A DNA stretch of 64,000 bases from Branchiostoma belcheri (lineage: Eukaryota; Chordata; Leptocardii; Amphioxiformes; Branchiostomatidae): assembly GCF_001625305.1 (NCBI RefSeq), contig NW_017802802.1, forward strand, positions 593,000 to 656,999, in the 5' to 3' direction. Made by a program: the position numbers and the translations under genes. This document shows, one piece after another, positions 1 through 12,540 of the stretch; positions within the stretch are counted from its first letter, which is position 1, and each line of letters starts with the position of its first letter. The notes under the pieces were generated by a model, which did no database searches, had not been told where the DNA came from, and saw only the letters and a list, made by a program, of their open reading frames with translations.

Positions 1-579
1 TGGGGGCATTAGTTGTTTGTTTGTTGTCTGACGCTACGTTTCGCTGCCACCTACGAAGTGCTACTTTTAGTAACACAATTAAAGAAATTTAAGTTTGAAC
101 ATACATCAGTTGCCACAGGTTGCGTGAGAAGCCCAATCGCAAGGCGCTCTGGGTAAAGGTCCTGCGGCCCTCCGCGTTACAACCACCTGTCAATCAGTCC
201 TCGTCACGAAACTAACTTCGTCATTAGGAAATAAAAACAGACAGGCCCTGCTTTTAAAGGGATAGAATTGAGAGAAAACTTTTCTCCTGTGGAATTATTT
301 TTTACATGCGAATTCACAACGGTAAGCCTTAGACTTCAAAAGTCAGGCTCAGACGCACTTTCTTGTCATGTATATGTAAAACAAAACCGAAAAAAATCAG
401 TGTTCTCACTAATAGACAATCAATCAATCAATCAATTGATCAATCGATCGATCAAAATGGTTTATCGTTCCACAGACCTGGCTGTGGCTTGTAGGCTGAA
501 TTGCCGCCATTGTTACATCATCATACATATCATACATGTCTTACAACACCACTGCTGGTTTCGTAAGATGCATTGAATA

Positions 580-1860
580 TACTCCTTGACCCATTTAGAG
601 TCCGTTAGATAACTTGTTTTTGGTCCCAGGGATAGAAGGGATAGAATTTTGATTCTTAAGAAACCTGGGCTTGTGCCCAAAGCCTCCAGGGATCGAAATA
701 CTACCTGCATATGCAGGTACTAGGTGCAATTTGAGTTTCGCTGGTGCCTTTCTGTACCTAACCTGCACTGGCCCATGTACTGGGCTTATATAGATATATC
801 TGGCTTTTTATTGACTGGTATCGTCTACATTTTGCACGAAGTGTATGGCGATGCTTTCTGATCAGTTTATTTGAAGTGCGATTCATACTGCACCAGTGCG
901 GGTATGCAAAAAAAACATTTCTAGCCTAAAGAGAGTACATCCTTGACCCATTTATGATACATTACATAACTTTAAAAAGTTTCTTGGTCTTACTTTGATT
1001 CATAAGAGACCTATGGTTGTGGACAAAGTCTTTAGTTTGAGACTACTTATGACACTATCTCCTATCTCCATTTATTAGACTTAATTGAAGTTCAACCTCT
1101 CCCATTTATGTACATAACTTTTTGGCAATCCCTATGGGGCGGAAGCTTTAGTTAAGTATTTCAATCGAGTACTACTAGTATACTGCGAATGAGTTCCCTT
1201 AGCTTGGAAATTGGTTTTGGGACGCTTTTGGGTCCCAGAGACAGAAGGGATATATATAGTTTGATTTATATAAAAACATGGGCTGGTGGACAAAGCCTTT
1301 GAATATCTCCTTACCCACGAGAGTTTCTCATTGACACATTTATGGGCGCATCAGAGACGGAGTCGTTAGTAAAGTACTGCGATCAAGATGAAAATATTCT
1401 AAAAATTACAAGAATGCGTTCCCTCGGGAATTGTTTTTCGAAGGCTTTCTGATCGGTCCCAGGAACAGAAGTGATACGATTATACGATTTTGATTTTTAA
1501 GATAGGAGATATATGGGCTTGCGGACGAAGCCTTTAAATATATGATTACTTATGAGAAGCATCTTTGACCCATTTATGGTCATTACATAACTTTTTAAAA
1601 AGTTTCTTGGTCTTATTTTGATTCTTAAGAAACCTGCATGGAATTGTGGATAAAGCTTGAATATTTAGTTACTTGTGAGAGTATCTCCTCGAACCATTAT
1701 GATCATTACATAACTTTTCTTAAATGTTTCTTAGTCTTATTAAAGTCTTTCGCTTGAATATGTCTTTACTTGTGAGAGTATCTCCTCGACCCATTTATGG
1801 TCCACATTACATAACTTTTTTTGGAAAGTTTCTTGGCCCGGTAGAGAGAAGGGATACAAT
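580..1860. repeat. Degenerate direct repeats with CCCATTTATGG core
   Basis: A phrase of the form GACCCATTTATGGTCATTACATAACTTTTT followed by AAGTTTCTTGGTCTTATTTTGATTC and an aa-cctg-ggctt-gtggacaaagc segment recurs, with mismatches and gaps, near 585, 943, 1100, 1325, 1565, 1690 and 1790. Spacing is irregular (about 100-360 bp), so this looks like repeated insertion or amplification of one short element and not a clean satellite. Confidence 0.6.
690..785 (+). repeat. Dispersed repeat with ACCTGCATATGCAGGT core
   Basis: The segment reads taCTACCTGCATATGCAGGTac... and ends with taacctgcactggcccatg. A clearly related copy in the same orientation lies at 63279-63410. The palindromic core could form a small hairpin. 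I cannot assign it to a named family. Confidence 0.5.
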
Positions 1861-2266
1861 TTGGATTCATCACTTGGAGATAAGCTTAAGTCCGCTCCAC
1901 ATGGATTGGAACAGATATAGGACACATAGGACTCGTTTTGGGAGGGACGATTGTACCGTTTTCTGATAGCGTTTTCTTCTGACTCACAGCCCCCCCCCCC
2001 AACATCTTTTTGGAGAGTAAGGAACGACAGTTCCGTAGCTGTCTTGCCAATTTGATACTGTCTTGCTGCCACCAGAAGATCTGCTTCCTCCTGGCGGGCA
2101 TTACGGACACAATGACCGCGAAACTGGAGTAATGAGGGACGAAGGGTCGGGAGGGACACGGACAACAGACAGGGCGGGCGTCCTGGTGGGACGAGGGAGG
2201 GGACCGGGGGTCGTTAGCGCCGGCACCAAAATCCTCTCCGACAGGAGACATGGGGCCCAGCTAGCC

Positions 2267-2290
2267 TAATCTCCAAGCAGATGTTAACAG
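2267..2290 (-). repeat. MITE-like terminal motif (TAATCTCCAAGCAGAT family)
   Basis: This copy of a terminal motif is shared with about six other places in the window. The same family motif appears reversed nearby, at about 2073-2090, with ccaccagaagatctgcttcc. It is probably an end of a short non-autonomous DNA transposon. Confidence 0.45.
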
Positions 2291-3123
2291 AAGGCTACTT
2301 TCCTTATGGCGCGGTCACATTCGTCGTAGTCAGGCGTACGTACGATTTTGATGCCACAGATTTCAAGCAGGCCGTGTATGACAGAACCAACCGCCGACAG
2401 GGGCGCTATTGGATAAAGTCTGCATAGCTAGCATTTTCAAATTTTCAAGTCTTCCAAAGGGCGCGTACGTTGGTAACATAGTTATAACAGTGAAGCAAAT
2501 AACGAGAAGGTAATGTGTACTTTATTGATAATTGTGACTGCCCATATCGGCAGATGTCCGCGAGAACACAGAGGCCATCTGGTCATGATTATGTCATTAA
2601 CCCCATTCACACACTATCCAGACTGTCCTTTATGATATTGATATATTCTTTGTGTGAAAACTCAGGCCCGAAGGCTAATTGCAAGTGAACGTGTAATGAT
2701 ACTGTACATATAGAAGGAGAAACAGAACAGAAGTGTCGTGTCTATTACTGTCACTAACCAGACTTTTATATTTATTGTCAAGGATCTAACACTAGTGACA
2801 GGTACTTGGATAATTTACCTGATAATGATAAGTACACCATCCATTTTTTAAATTTTGTTTTAAAAATTGTCAATAAAATGTGATCCAAAGCCTGTCCCCA
2901 TAAAAATAAGCCATAGAGTAAAGACATCGTTATCTTCTATGTCATCTCATGCACATTGTTATCTTTTATGTCATCTCACAAACTACCCAATGCATAGTAT
3001 TTTATGAGAGTGAGAGTTAGTGTGTGGCGTAGCAAATGTTGTCATTATTCTATCTTGGGCGAGATTTTGGAGTTGTCTGTTACATACATGTATTTTCAAC
3101 TTGGCTATATGGGGAACATACAC

Positions 3124-3450
<327 letters not shown>

Positions 3451-4955
3451 GTATATAAGGTTCAGCGTGCCTGTTCTCCCCCCCTCCTGGTGGAAAATTT
3501 TAATAAATAAACTCTTGCCCAAAGGGCTGTCTATAATGGTGATGATTACTTTTCATTTTTTTTTCTAATTATCAATCAGGGTGGAATGGGGGAATGATAG
3601 ACGTCTTTCATGTTTTTTGAATTGACATTTATACACACGACGAAGGTTGAAAGAGAGGTTATTGAGTCGGGACTCTCTCGTGGAAATTGAAATCTCTGAT
3701 GTGGATGAAAGGCGCGATCACAATCGTCGTGCGAGTTTCATGTCGTACGATGTTCATGCCGTACGGTTTTCAAGTAGGCGTGACAGAACCAACCTCCGGC
3801 AAGGATCTAGAACAGGACGCATGCACGACTATCCCAAAAGTGTCCTCAGTCTGTGTAAACCCATTTTTGTATCGAGATACAAGGATAAGGGGCTTTCTCG
3901 AACTAATACGCCTAAAAACTCTTGTTTATTTCCTGACATTTGCAGAAGAACACGGTCATATTCGTACGATAGGTTTACGACAGCAAATTGAAGGTACATT
4001 CTTGGCGCAGTCGTAAATGTGTCGTACCAACAATGTAACAGTGCTGTCTTCTGACAGAACTGTTATCGTAGATCTTTGTCACCGACCAGTTCTGAAAATC
4101 CTAAGTTGAATTGATAGATATTAAGATGCAAAATGTACTATAAATATACAATATTCGGGTACAAAAACAATCTAACGACAGCAATCAGAGCAATTATTAT
4201 CTAGGCCTTGTGGTCATACAAGTGGTACAACCACAAATGGTATTCAAGTACAAGGAGCGTCAGTGTCGTAAACCACTCTAAACCTGTTATGTAGATGTCT
4301 CAACAACTGCCATTTGGAAGCTAGCATGAGAGTTGTGGCTGAGACACACTGAAGCCCAAAGCATAACACCCTCTGCCGCATTAGAGAACACTTTAGCCCC
4401 TGTAAAAAATCGCGTTCCAAGATAATAAACGGCGACGCTTCAAGAAGTCTGCGAAGGAGGTTAACCTCTACCTTCTCCTTGCTGCCTTAACCCGATAACC
4501 AGTACACATGTGATACCAAACGGCTACCTTAGCAGGCTGAAGGAAGCTTCCCCCACATCATATATATCCGTATGTCGTTCCCTAAACTATACGTGGAATT
4601 AACGCTAAATTTATCGATGATTTTCCGTAAGCAAAGTGCAGTCACGTCCAGTGGGAGTAGGGTCCATTCTAGTAATGGCAAACTCAAAGAGGAGTTATTC
4701 CCCTCGGACAAATCATTTATCCACGGGGCATAATCGCTTCTTTTGACACCACAATTATGATTGTTAGAGAACCAGCTCGCGCCAATGGTATTTCCTTAAT
4801 CATATCATCACGCCCTTCGGGTATATTATCATCATTACCGCTCACGCATAGAGTCGGGGAACCTTATTGGACGACAGCGCGCCTTTGTCAGCCCTCTTGC
4901 CCGCCCACCCTGGAGCAAACCGTGTGTTTTGTACTCGCGTGTCGGTATCGTCGGT

Positions 4956-4961
4956 TATATA
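4956..4961 (+). promoter_or_regulatory. Rx: Candidate TATA box of Rx
   Basis: TATATA lies 127 bp upstream of the Rx start codon at 5088, in otherwise GC-balanced DNA. The spacing fits a 5' UTR of about 100 nt. Only the match to the consensus supports it, and no initiator or transcript evidence is available. Confidence 0.35.
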
Positions 4962-5087
4962 GATTGGCTGGCAGGTCCTGTGAAGTTAGGATAGCTCTCC
5001 GTGACGATACGGTATACCACCGAGGCCTGAAGACATTTGTTTTCGGCACTGCAAGCGCTGTACCTGTGAGAAGAACGTACGCCTGCC

Positions 5088-5376
5088 ATGAACGACAGCA
5101 GCTCCGAGACGAAGACCGCACCGGTCCGCCCGGTTCCCCCGTGTCTCCACGGCACCGGCGGGCCCCGCCACACCATCGACGCGATCCTCGGCCTCCACAT
5201 GCGGGAGCCCGGCCGTGACCAGGCGGGGAGACACCGCTCCGAGCCCGACGACGTCCCGACGGCATACGGTGACGGCCAGGACCAGAGCGAAGCGCTGAAC
5301 CTCGTGGTGGACGTCCTGAGCTCCAGCGACGACGAGAATCGCACCGCCAAACCGAACGGCACACACTCTACCCACG
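5088..5376 (+). CDS. Rx: Rx/Rax retinal homeobox, coding exon 1
   Basis: Encodes the N-terminus of Rx, a PRD-class homeodomain transcription factor of the nucleus, needed in animals for early eye, photoreceptor and anterior neural fate (family knowledge). The exon opens with MNDSSSETKT and carries the Rx octapeptide/eh1-type repressor motif, HTIDAILGL, at about residues 29-37. The rest is low-complexity and acidic. The ATG at 5088 is the first in frame and places the octapeptide close to the N-terminus as in other Rx proteins. The exon ends in phase 1 at a strong donor, cccacg|gtgagt. Its last base joins exon 2 to make a Gly codon. Together the three exons would encode about 316 aa once the exon 2 frame problem is set aside. 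A minus-strand open frame over the same bases is a shadow. Confidence 0.93.
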
Positions 5377-7031
5377 GTGAGTACCCTAACCCTTTCCGAG
5401 CGGAAATATAGTAGAAATTAGCCAAACTTCAGGTAAACCGTTTTAGATGAAACGAAGAGAACCCTCTCTAGCCAAGTGACTTTACTGGTATATCAGCCAC
5501 CTCATATTTGGACATCTAGATCTGTTTCTGCCGTATACTCGGTCTCGAGCGGAGGCTGTGGGCACTAGTTAGTACAGAGCCCTGACTGCGCCGTCGTCTG
5601 GGCCCAGTCACGGCCGTTTCCTGGATAGTTCTCTCAAGACCTTTCATAAGAATAAGAGGCAGCTGTACGTAGGCTGTACGTCACAATGCTATGTCGATAT
5701 CTGCAGTGTAAAGCTAGTAAACATGTTTTTCTCTGCACGCCAGTCTTCCGAATTTTTGCCGAGATAAGCGCGTAGGTTCGACAATCTGTCGGTCCTTTAT
5801 GCCTACATGTATAACCTCCTTGTTTTAGGTGATGTGCATTGGCATCGGTATATGCTCGGTCACTGATCATATAGCGACGCCGCCGGTACCGAGAGAGAAT
5901 ATATATTCTATGTTGTAACCTCCTTGATACAGCTACGGGTAGGAGAGATACATTTTTTAACGGAACTCTCAACGTTGTGTTATGAAGGAAAGTCCAGTGA
6001 GAGGTTTACAGAGCCGTAACTTGTGCGTCAGACGACGGTCATAATATGAAGTGTTCTGGTCATCTTTAGATACCTGTCGCAACAAGGGTCTCAACTCAAT
6101 ATCAGACGGCGTTTTAATGCCGTGGAACAGGAATCTCTCAGAACACATACATTTTGTTACGTTGCCCGTGGCTCATGTCCAAACATGTACATGTTGTTAA
6201 GTACATTTATCCAAATTTTTCCGCCCTTCTGCTGTGCCCGTGTTTTCTTTCAGTGCTCTGAATGATTATGCCTAAATAATTTCCTTTACATACTGTGCCA
6301 GTCATGCAGACTTGGTGCTATGTTAGAAACGTTCTGAACGCATGACACTAAGTCTTCTAGCTCCATGCACAGTTTAGAATGATAGAAACAGTCCAGAAAT
6401 CCCCTCTCACAAACCATACAAGTTTCTCAGTTTTATACTAGTCGGAAAGGACAGTGAAATAAGGTAGAGAGCTTTCCAGCGGTGACCATAGATGTGATTT
6501 ATTCTAGATAGCAATGTTCCTACGATTTTGCTGTCCGCATCTGCCTCCACGTTTACCTACTAATAACGACTATTGACAATATTTGGAATATTTGCTGAAC
6601 TCTGTTCCCATTTCGAGAAAACAAATTGTAAAGGTGTCGGGACGTTCCTTTTAGAATTATATTTCCTAACCAGCAAAGACTCGGAAGGCTTTGTGTCCTT
6701 CTTTCCTCTGGTGTTTTTTCCGTGTTCACCTTAATTTGTCGGCAAACATGAAAGTTTCGTACGTTTTGAAATAACATCAGAAGAACAGAACGTCCAGAAA
6801 ACGTCGCGTGTTCCCCTCGAGCGACAGGGACTTACATCAGCGAACGTTCCAGAAAATATTCTTAGTTGTCGAAAAATCAAACCTTATGGCCTGAAGTGCA
6901 AAGGAAATCGAATGAACGCAAGGAAACGACGAGGTGGTTCACCCACGCGTTCTACGTCATATTCATCCTGTTCCCCGGAGTTTCACATTGCTATTCCCAT
7001 CCCCCCTCAGCAGGTAAAATAGCAGCAAGGT

Positions 7032-7190
7032 GCACCTTACGTCTTGTGGTTAGGACTCAAAATCCCAATTTCTGGGTTCGAATCCCAGTGTTGTGCTCTT
7101 GGGCAACACACTTAACTTCCAATCCCTCATTTGACTCAGGTGAAAATGAATACACAGCTTCGGTTAGGGGCGTTCTCTGGGATATATAGG
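7032..7190 (+). mobile_element. tRNA-derived SINE copy
   Basis: A B-box-like GGGTTCGAATCCCAG sits near 7074, after a degenerate A-box part. A tail shared with the copies at 14541, 29018 and 32928 follows: gtgctcttgggcaa, then cactt, then ctcaggtgaaaatgaata. The tRNA part no longer folds well, so it is not a functional tRNA gene. Confidence 0.7.
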
Positions 7191-7292
7191 ACAGGAGGTC
7201 CTGTGTTTGAGGCGAGCCACATTTTGAGCACGTTTAAAATCCAAAAGAGTAACGGTCTTTTCCGGCGTGAGTAGTTCAAACCTTACAGTCTG

Positions 7293-7413
7293 TAATCTCC
7301 AAGCGGATTCGGTGGGGAAAGGGGATTTTATGTTGGCCGCCTGTAGCCACGAACGTTGGATACAGGCAGCCAACATAAAGTCCCCTTTCCCCACCGAATC
7401 CGCTTGGAGATTA
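7293..7413. mobile_element. Fold-back MITE, 53-bp arms
   Basis: The left arm (7293-7345) and right arm (7361-7413) are reverse complements over 53 bases with two mismatches, separated by 15 bases. The ends read TAATCTCCAAGC...GCTTGGAGATTA, the same terminal motif seen at 2267, 8604, 16879, 25022, 42690 and 44070. The near-perfect arms suggest a young insertion. A hairpin transcript from Rx intron 1 could form from it. Confidence 0.85.
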
Positions 7414-8515
7414 TCATGACAATCTAGTCTTAGGGTTGAAAAGGCGATAGTCACCTGTTATGTGAATCCTACAAATTCGGTGAATAAATGGGTAGGAGTT
7501 AGCCAAATAGCCTAGATAATTTGCGAGCGAATTCAACTTAATTTCTGCTATTCTTCCAGTGACCACTGGTTCTCTCATGATGGAATTCCGTATCTTCGTA
7601 CATAGTAACAGAAAACATTACAATTGACGGACAATTTTAAGCGTTTTGTACATTGACTAAAAGTACGTATGATCTTTCGCAATTGATGAATCATATACAT
7701 TGCAATTTTTGGCCGATATCAATTTCATTTCAAGTGGTCGTCCTTTCAATGGGCGGTATAGTGGGCAAGCGCTCGGCTAGATGCGATTGTAGCCTCGATG
7801 CCAGGCATTTTGGTGGCTCCCCTACCTTATGTAATGCTCTGTCTGCTCGTCTGTTCTTACCGACTGCCTCTGCCTTCTTCATAACCTGAAGCACGTCTAC
7901 ATTTGTCGGTAGTTTACACAGAATGGAGGGTCTATTATACTAAAGAAGTTTCGGTTATGGAGAAAATTTCAAAGCCCTACTCTGGCTCTGTCCGGTTCAA
8001 TTCAGTTATATCTGCCTTCCAGCGAATACGTCAACTGTTGCTTATATAAGGGTTATACAAATTATTTCTGACACTTTAAAAAACCGCGCTTAATTCTATT
8101 TCAGCGGTTCAGAGGCGCACGTATGAACCGTCGTCTGTTAAGTTTATTCAGTCGGCAGTCAAATAGACGATCAAAAAAGTGAATAGTGTATTTTTCTTAC
8201 TCAATATTCAACACGTTATATCACTCGACGGCCACTTCACGGTTACATCTGTACTCACTAAAATCCCTGTCACACACAGCTAAATATGACCTCCGGAACA
8301 CTGCCGAAGTCCCCCAAGGTCGGGAGTAGGTCGGGAGTAATGTCAGCTGTGGCTGGCTGGAGTTCGGAAAGGTTAGCCTGGGTGCCAGACCCATAGCACA
8401 CTGTCACTGGACACAAAATATCTCAGTGAGCACGGGCTAGGCAAGGTTGGCTAGTGCTCGGCGTTTCAAAATTTGAAACTTACAGGTGTGGACGGGAAGG
8501 CCATGTCTGGAGCCT

Positions 8516-8606
8516 GGTTGACTGTACTGTTTTTTCGGGTGGCATATTGGATACTGCTCTGCTGCCAATGAGGCCACCAAAAGATCTGCTTGGAGATTAA
8601 TATTAT
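8516..8606 (+). mobile_element. MITE-like fragment ending in GCTTGGAGATTA
   Basis: It contains the family phrase ggatactgctctgctgccaat, then ccaccaaaagatctgcttggagatta. The same order is seen at 16800-16880, 42600-42690 and 43950-44072. Only the right end is clear. Confidence 0.55.
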
Positions 8607-8754
8607 CAACCTATTCTGACATGTAAAAGCTAGTGTAACCCCCAAACATACACTGACTGGGCCGTTCTTGTATCAGTTGTTGCAGTACATCCCGAACCAC
8701 TGGTGTGGTGTTCGGTTTCAGTGTCATTTATTTCCCTTCCGTTAGACTGAACAT

Positions 8755-8985
8755 AATCTATGGGGAAGGCTGGACTATAGGGCGATGATCGGCCGTCTCC
8801 CGGTGCCACTTTGCCGCTGCCGAGGTGGGAATACCGGGTCCCAGGGCCGCACCTGGATCACGCGAGGGCGCCCTCCAACACTGAACTGAACGCCGAACTG
8901 CTTCTAGAGCCTACACAGGCCAGCTCTTCTGCCCCAGGGCCAACATGCCCCCATTGAAATAAACCCGACTAACAACGAAGAAACT
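8755..8985. mobile_element. Possible retroelement 3' fragment
   Basis: A compact GC-rich stretch (gctggactatagggcgatg ... cacgcgagggcgccctccaac) ends in AATAAACCCGACTAACAACGAAGAAAC. The composition differs sharply from the AT-rich flanks and resembles the 3' untranslated tail of a non-LTR element. No reverse transcriptase frame is present. Confidence 0.3.
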
Positions 8986-11573
8986 ACATAAAATGTTACG
9001 TTGTTGGAACTTATGGAATGATACCTTATGTGCATGTGCCCCCTGCTCTACACACCCTGTTTCGGAAAATGCACAGAAATTCTGGAGACTGTATTAATCA
9101 TAGTAAAGATTGAAGCAATCATTATGCAAGGAAAAAGCACTGTGTTTGAGGATTTCTACTACTACTGCACTACTACTTTAATACTCAGTGATGTTTTCCT
9201 TTGTGATCTGATATCTCTGACATAAATCTAATCTTAGTTTCAAAAAAATTCTTCTAAAACCAGCCTGCGTCCCGTCAAACAAAGTAGGAACACTGTCAAC
9301 TATTCTCACTTAGTTCTCGTTCAAATGTACCGACAAACAATTCACGAATGTCGTTAAAATGTTAAGCCATTGTTGTCTGCTGTTCCTTCAAAGTCCCAAC
9401 CAACAATCTACGGATCCGGATACCGTTAATATGACGATCTACTCTAGTGCCCTTCCAAAGGTCTTACAAACAATATCTGCGAACGCCGTGAAACGGCTGA
9501 GGCATTGTTATTTAGTGGTCATTCAAATGTTCCAAGAAATGTGCGAATGTCGTTTACGTGACGATGTATTATTATGTAGTGCTCGCTCAACAAATGACCG
9601 ACAAATGCCGTTTAAATGACGAGGCCACACAAATCGCACGGCCGGCTGGCACGCTATGGTACTTGCCGTGGACACGCCCGTTGTTTTCCGCCATTTACTT
9701 GCAACGCTTTGAACATTGTCACCATCACCGAATGGTCAATATTGTTAAAATTAATTAAAAATTTCATTGAAATGAAGTTAATATAAGACAGACTTTAGAG
9801 AATGCTGGCATAGAAGTTTTGTTGAAACGCATGCCCTTTTCATAGTTACGAGTGACCCAGCGAGTGTTTGTAACCTAGCAAGAACGTATACATACATACA
9901 TACAGACAGACAGACAGACATAGCTATATGTTGAAACGTTACGGTGTCTTCCCATGTGTTCTGAGGTTGTTTTTTGTCTTGATGTCCAAATTTTCATGTT
10001 GTAGCTAGTTAACGTTATAGCTACATGTATTTATTGGTGGAGCATAAAATGAAGGTACTCGTACTCTTCACGTAGCTTGATTTTTTTGGGCTATTTCAAA
10101 CGCTTCAAGTATGTTTTAAAAATGGTAGAAAATGTCAATATCAGACAGATGTCCTCATCCAGAATGTTTTGTTTGGTTTTGCCGCCCTGAAATTGCATTG
10201 GCAACAGGTTAGTCTACAATTTGCCGAGCAAAAGCACACATGGACATGTTGCAGACCTAAGTAGGCTACTCAACTTCAGTTCTTTTTTTATTTTTTTTTA
10301 TTTATTATAACATTTAGTAACAAGACAGGATGACGACATACTCAAGCTACAATGCTTATGTTTGTGTCGTCATCGTTACAAAAATATATACATATAGTCA
10401 CAAATACAGACATGCAAAGCATAAGAGTAATAAGGTAGACTAAAGTAAGCCGCATTATAACTAAATCATATAATATGTATCAAATATATAACAGTATATG
10501 CAGGTAAATGATAAGTGAGTAAGTAGGCATTCCAAGTCAATCAACAAACTGGTAGGATAAGAAATTGATGGTTACTCAAATCTTTCCGTTTCTTTTATAA
10601 ACAACTTCAGTCTTTTATAAACAACTTCAGTTCTCGGGAACACAAAAATAGATTTTTTGCAAAAATATTTTCATGAACAATTTTCCGTCTTCCATAGAGG
10701 TCTAAGTTAAATCTATTCTCCTACTGTGACCCCGTTGTTGACCCAACACTAGAACCCCCTTTGTGAAAAAGCGCGCGAACCTCCGTGCCAAGATGTCGTC
10801 TGCACTTTGTCACCATGTCAACGGACAATTGGTGGTGACAGGATAAAACATGGCGGGCGCGCCAATTATTACCTATTAGCCCCCGATCATAGCGGCCTTT
10901 CAATTTTAATGTTTGACCTATTTAGCCTGGAAGGAAACTAGTCTCGACCAGACTTCGTTTGGGGAAAAAATTTACCCAATATCGGCCAGTTTTCACCATT
11001 TATTCAAATTCGTGCACAGTCTAACGTTACATACAACAACTATTATGTCAGAATCGAAACGCATGGGAAAAGACTGATATTTTCAAAGTTACACTTTATG
11101 ATTATAATAATATATTTGCAATCAGTACCATACATGATCAGATGATCTCACATGTATGTCACTCGTTAGCTTGTCGGTTGAATTCGAAGAGACATACAGT
11201 TTTCCATCATTTGATATATCTTATCAGCGTACATATAACAAACAAAGGATTTCAGCAGTTATCGCTGTGTCATCTTGAACGATTGCAGCCTTAGAGAAAC
11301 TTCAAAGCTGACAGAGCAAATATTCTACAAACAAAAACAGTTGTTTGCCCACAGCTCCAACACATTCCTCTTCTCTTCATGTTAACTTAACAAAATGGTG
11401 TAACCTCTTCAAGACGGATTTGTACACACTTGCGAAAGGAAATACAATTCTTACGAAGAACTGTATAAACGTTACATAAAGAGTATATGATCAACCGTGG
11501 GTGACGTCGTTTGATTTCCTGGCGCCAGATTTACACACATCGCTCAGACGAGTCTTTCTTATTTCTTCCCCAG

Positions 11574-11828
11574 GTTTTTCTTCCGTTCCTCAGACTCCAA
11601 ACGGCGGTGCGGCTGAGACGGGGGAGGAAGCCTCGGCAGACCGCGGGGAGGACGAGAAGACGCCGGCGGGAGAAGACATGAAGAAGAAGCACCGGCGGAA
11701 CCGGGACCACCTTCACCACGTTCCAGCTGCACGAACTGGAGCGAGCCTTCGAGAAGTCGCACTACCCGGACGTCTACAGCAGGGAGGAGCTGGCCATGAA
11801 AATCAACCTGCCGGAGGTTCGCGTGCAG
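11574..11828 (+). pseudogene. Rx: Rx coding exon 2, with a 1-nt frameshift in the homeodomain
   Basis: Encodes an acidic linker (GEEASADRGEDEKTPAGED) and then homeodomain residues 1-46. The homeodomain starts at KKKHRRNR, then the frame breaks: one extra G in the run ggg at 11703-11705 puts the remaining codons in the +1 frame. In that frame they read [15 protein letters not shown] ... [17 protein letters not shown], an unmistakable Rx homeodomain. Removing one G gives 254 nt, which is exactly the length needed to keep exon 1 (phase 1) and exon 3 (phase 0) in register. The acceptor is ttcttccccag and the donor cgtgcag|gtggga. The frame is otherwise open and conserved at both ends, so a sequencing or assembly error is more likely than a dead gene. 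I type it as broken because the printed bases do not translate through. Confidence 0.85.
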
Positions 11829-12479
11829 GTGGGACATGCTTCTGTATCATAGACAAGCAAGGGCTTAACTTATTGTCTGTTTGTTTGTTTGTTTGTTTGT
11901 TTGCTTGTGCACCTGTACTCATTTGACTGCATTAGAGTGACAGGAAACGGTGCAACCGCGGACGACAGACAGGAAGGCCAAAATGGTCGTCTGTAGGAAG
12001 ACGTGAATAGTAAACAGGTTATCTCATTTCTGTCTTCAGTTGCATGTCTTTCGTCTTATGGAAAGTGTATAGACAGAATCAGTGAGAAATTCACTATAAT
12101 CAAGAAAACAAAAAATTCACAACAATCCAAAATACTTTTTGGTGTTGAATCTTCGATTTCTTGTTTCTTTTTTGGCGTTTCGTTTTAGGCGTTTCGTTTT
12201 AGCCCTTTCTTCCCAAGGCCAGAGGTGTACTGGAAAAAAAACGCTACACAGGGAAAAGACTACTTGGAGCCAAATACGCTGATACTGCATTAGTAACATC
12301 CCCCATGGCATCCAAGTCTTGACTACTCGATTGTTGCATGCCATTTTGCTTCCAATCAAGTTTGTTGAAAAACTTGCCCTGGTTTGTAGTTTGTACTGGT
12401 CCATTAGACCAAGTGACCAGGGACTCAAATTACGTCCAGTCCATTTGAGCTCTGACCCTGGTCTCGGTTTCGCCATAAA

Positions 12480-12540
12480 TCAAGCCAATTCATTATCAAT
12501 CAATCCGCTTAATGATGCATTAATCGATAAATCGATCGGC
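12480..12540. promoter_or_regulatory. TAAT-rich cluster in Rx intron 2 (a)
   Basis: About 60 bp contain several homeodomain-type ATTA/TAAT cores (attcattatcaatcaatc, ttaatgatgcattaatcgat). Inference only: clustered TAAT sites may bind PRD or other homeodomain proteins. Confidence 0.25.

Larger units (their letters stand above)
5377..11573 (+). other. Rx: Rx intron 1 (6.2 kb)
   Basis: Bounded by a gtgagt donor and a ttcttccccag acceptor with matching phase (1). It contains a tRNA-derived SINE, a near-perfect 121-bp hairpin MITE, a MITE-like end near 8604, a probable retroelement tail (about 8755-8985), a TACA/GACA simple repeat (9895-9922) and AT-rich unique sequence. No additional exon was recognised. 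Confidence 0.8.
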
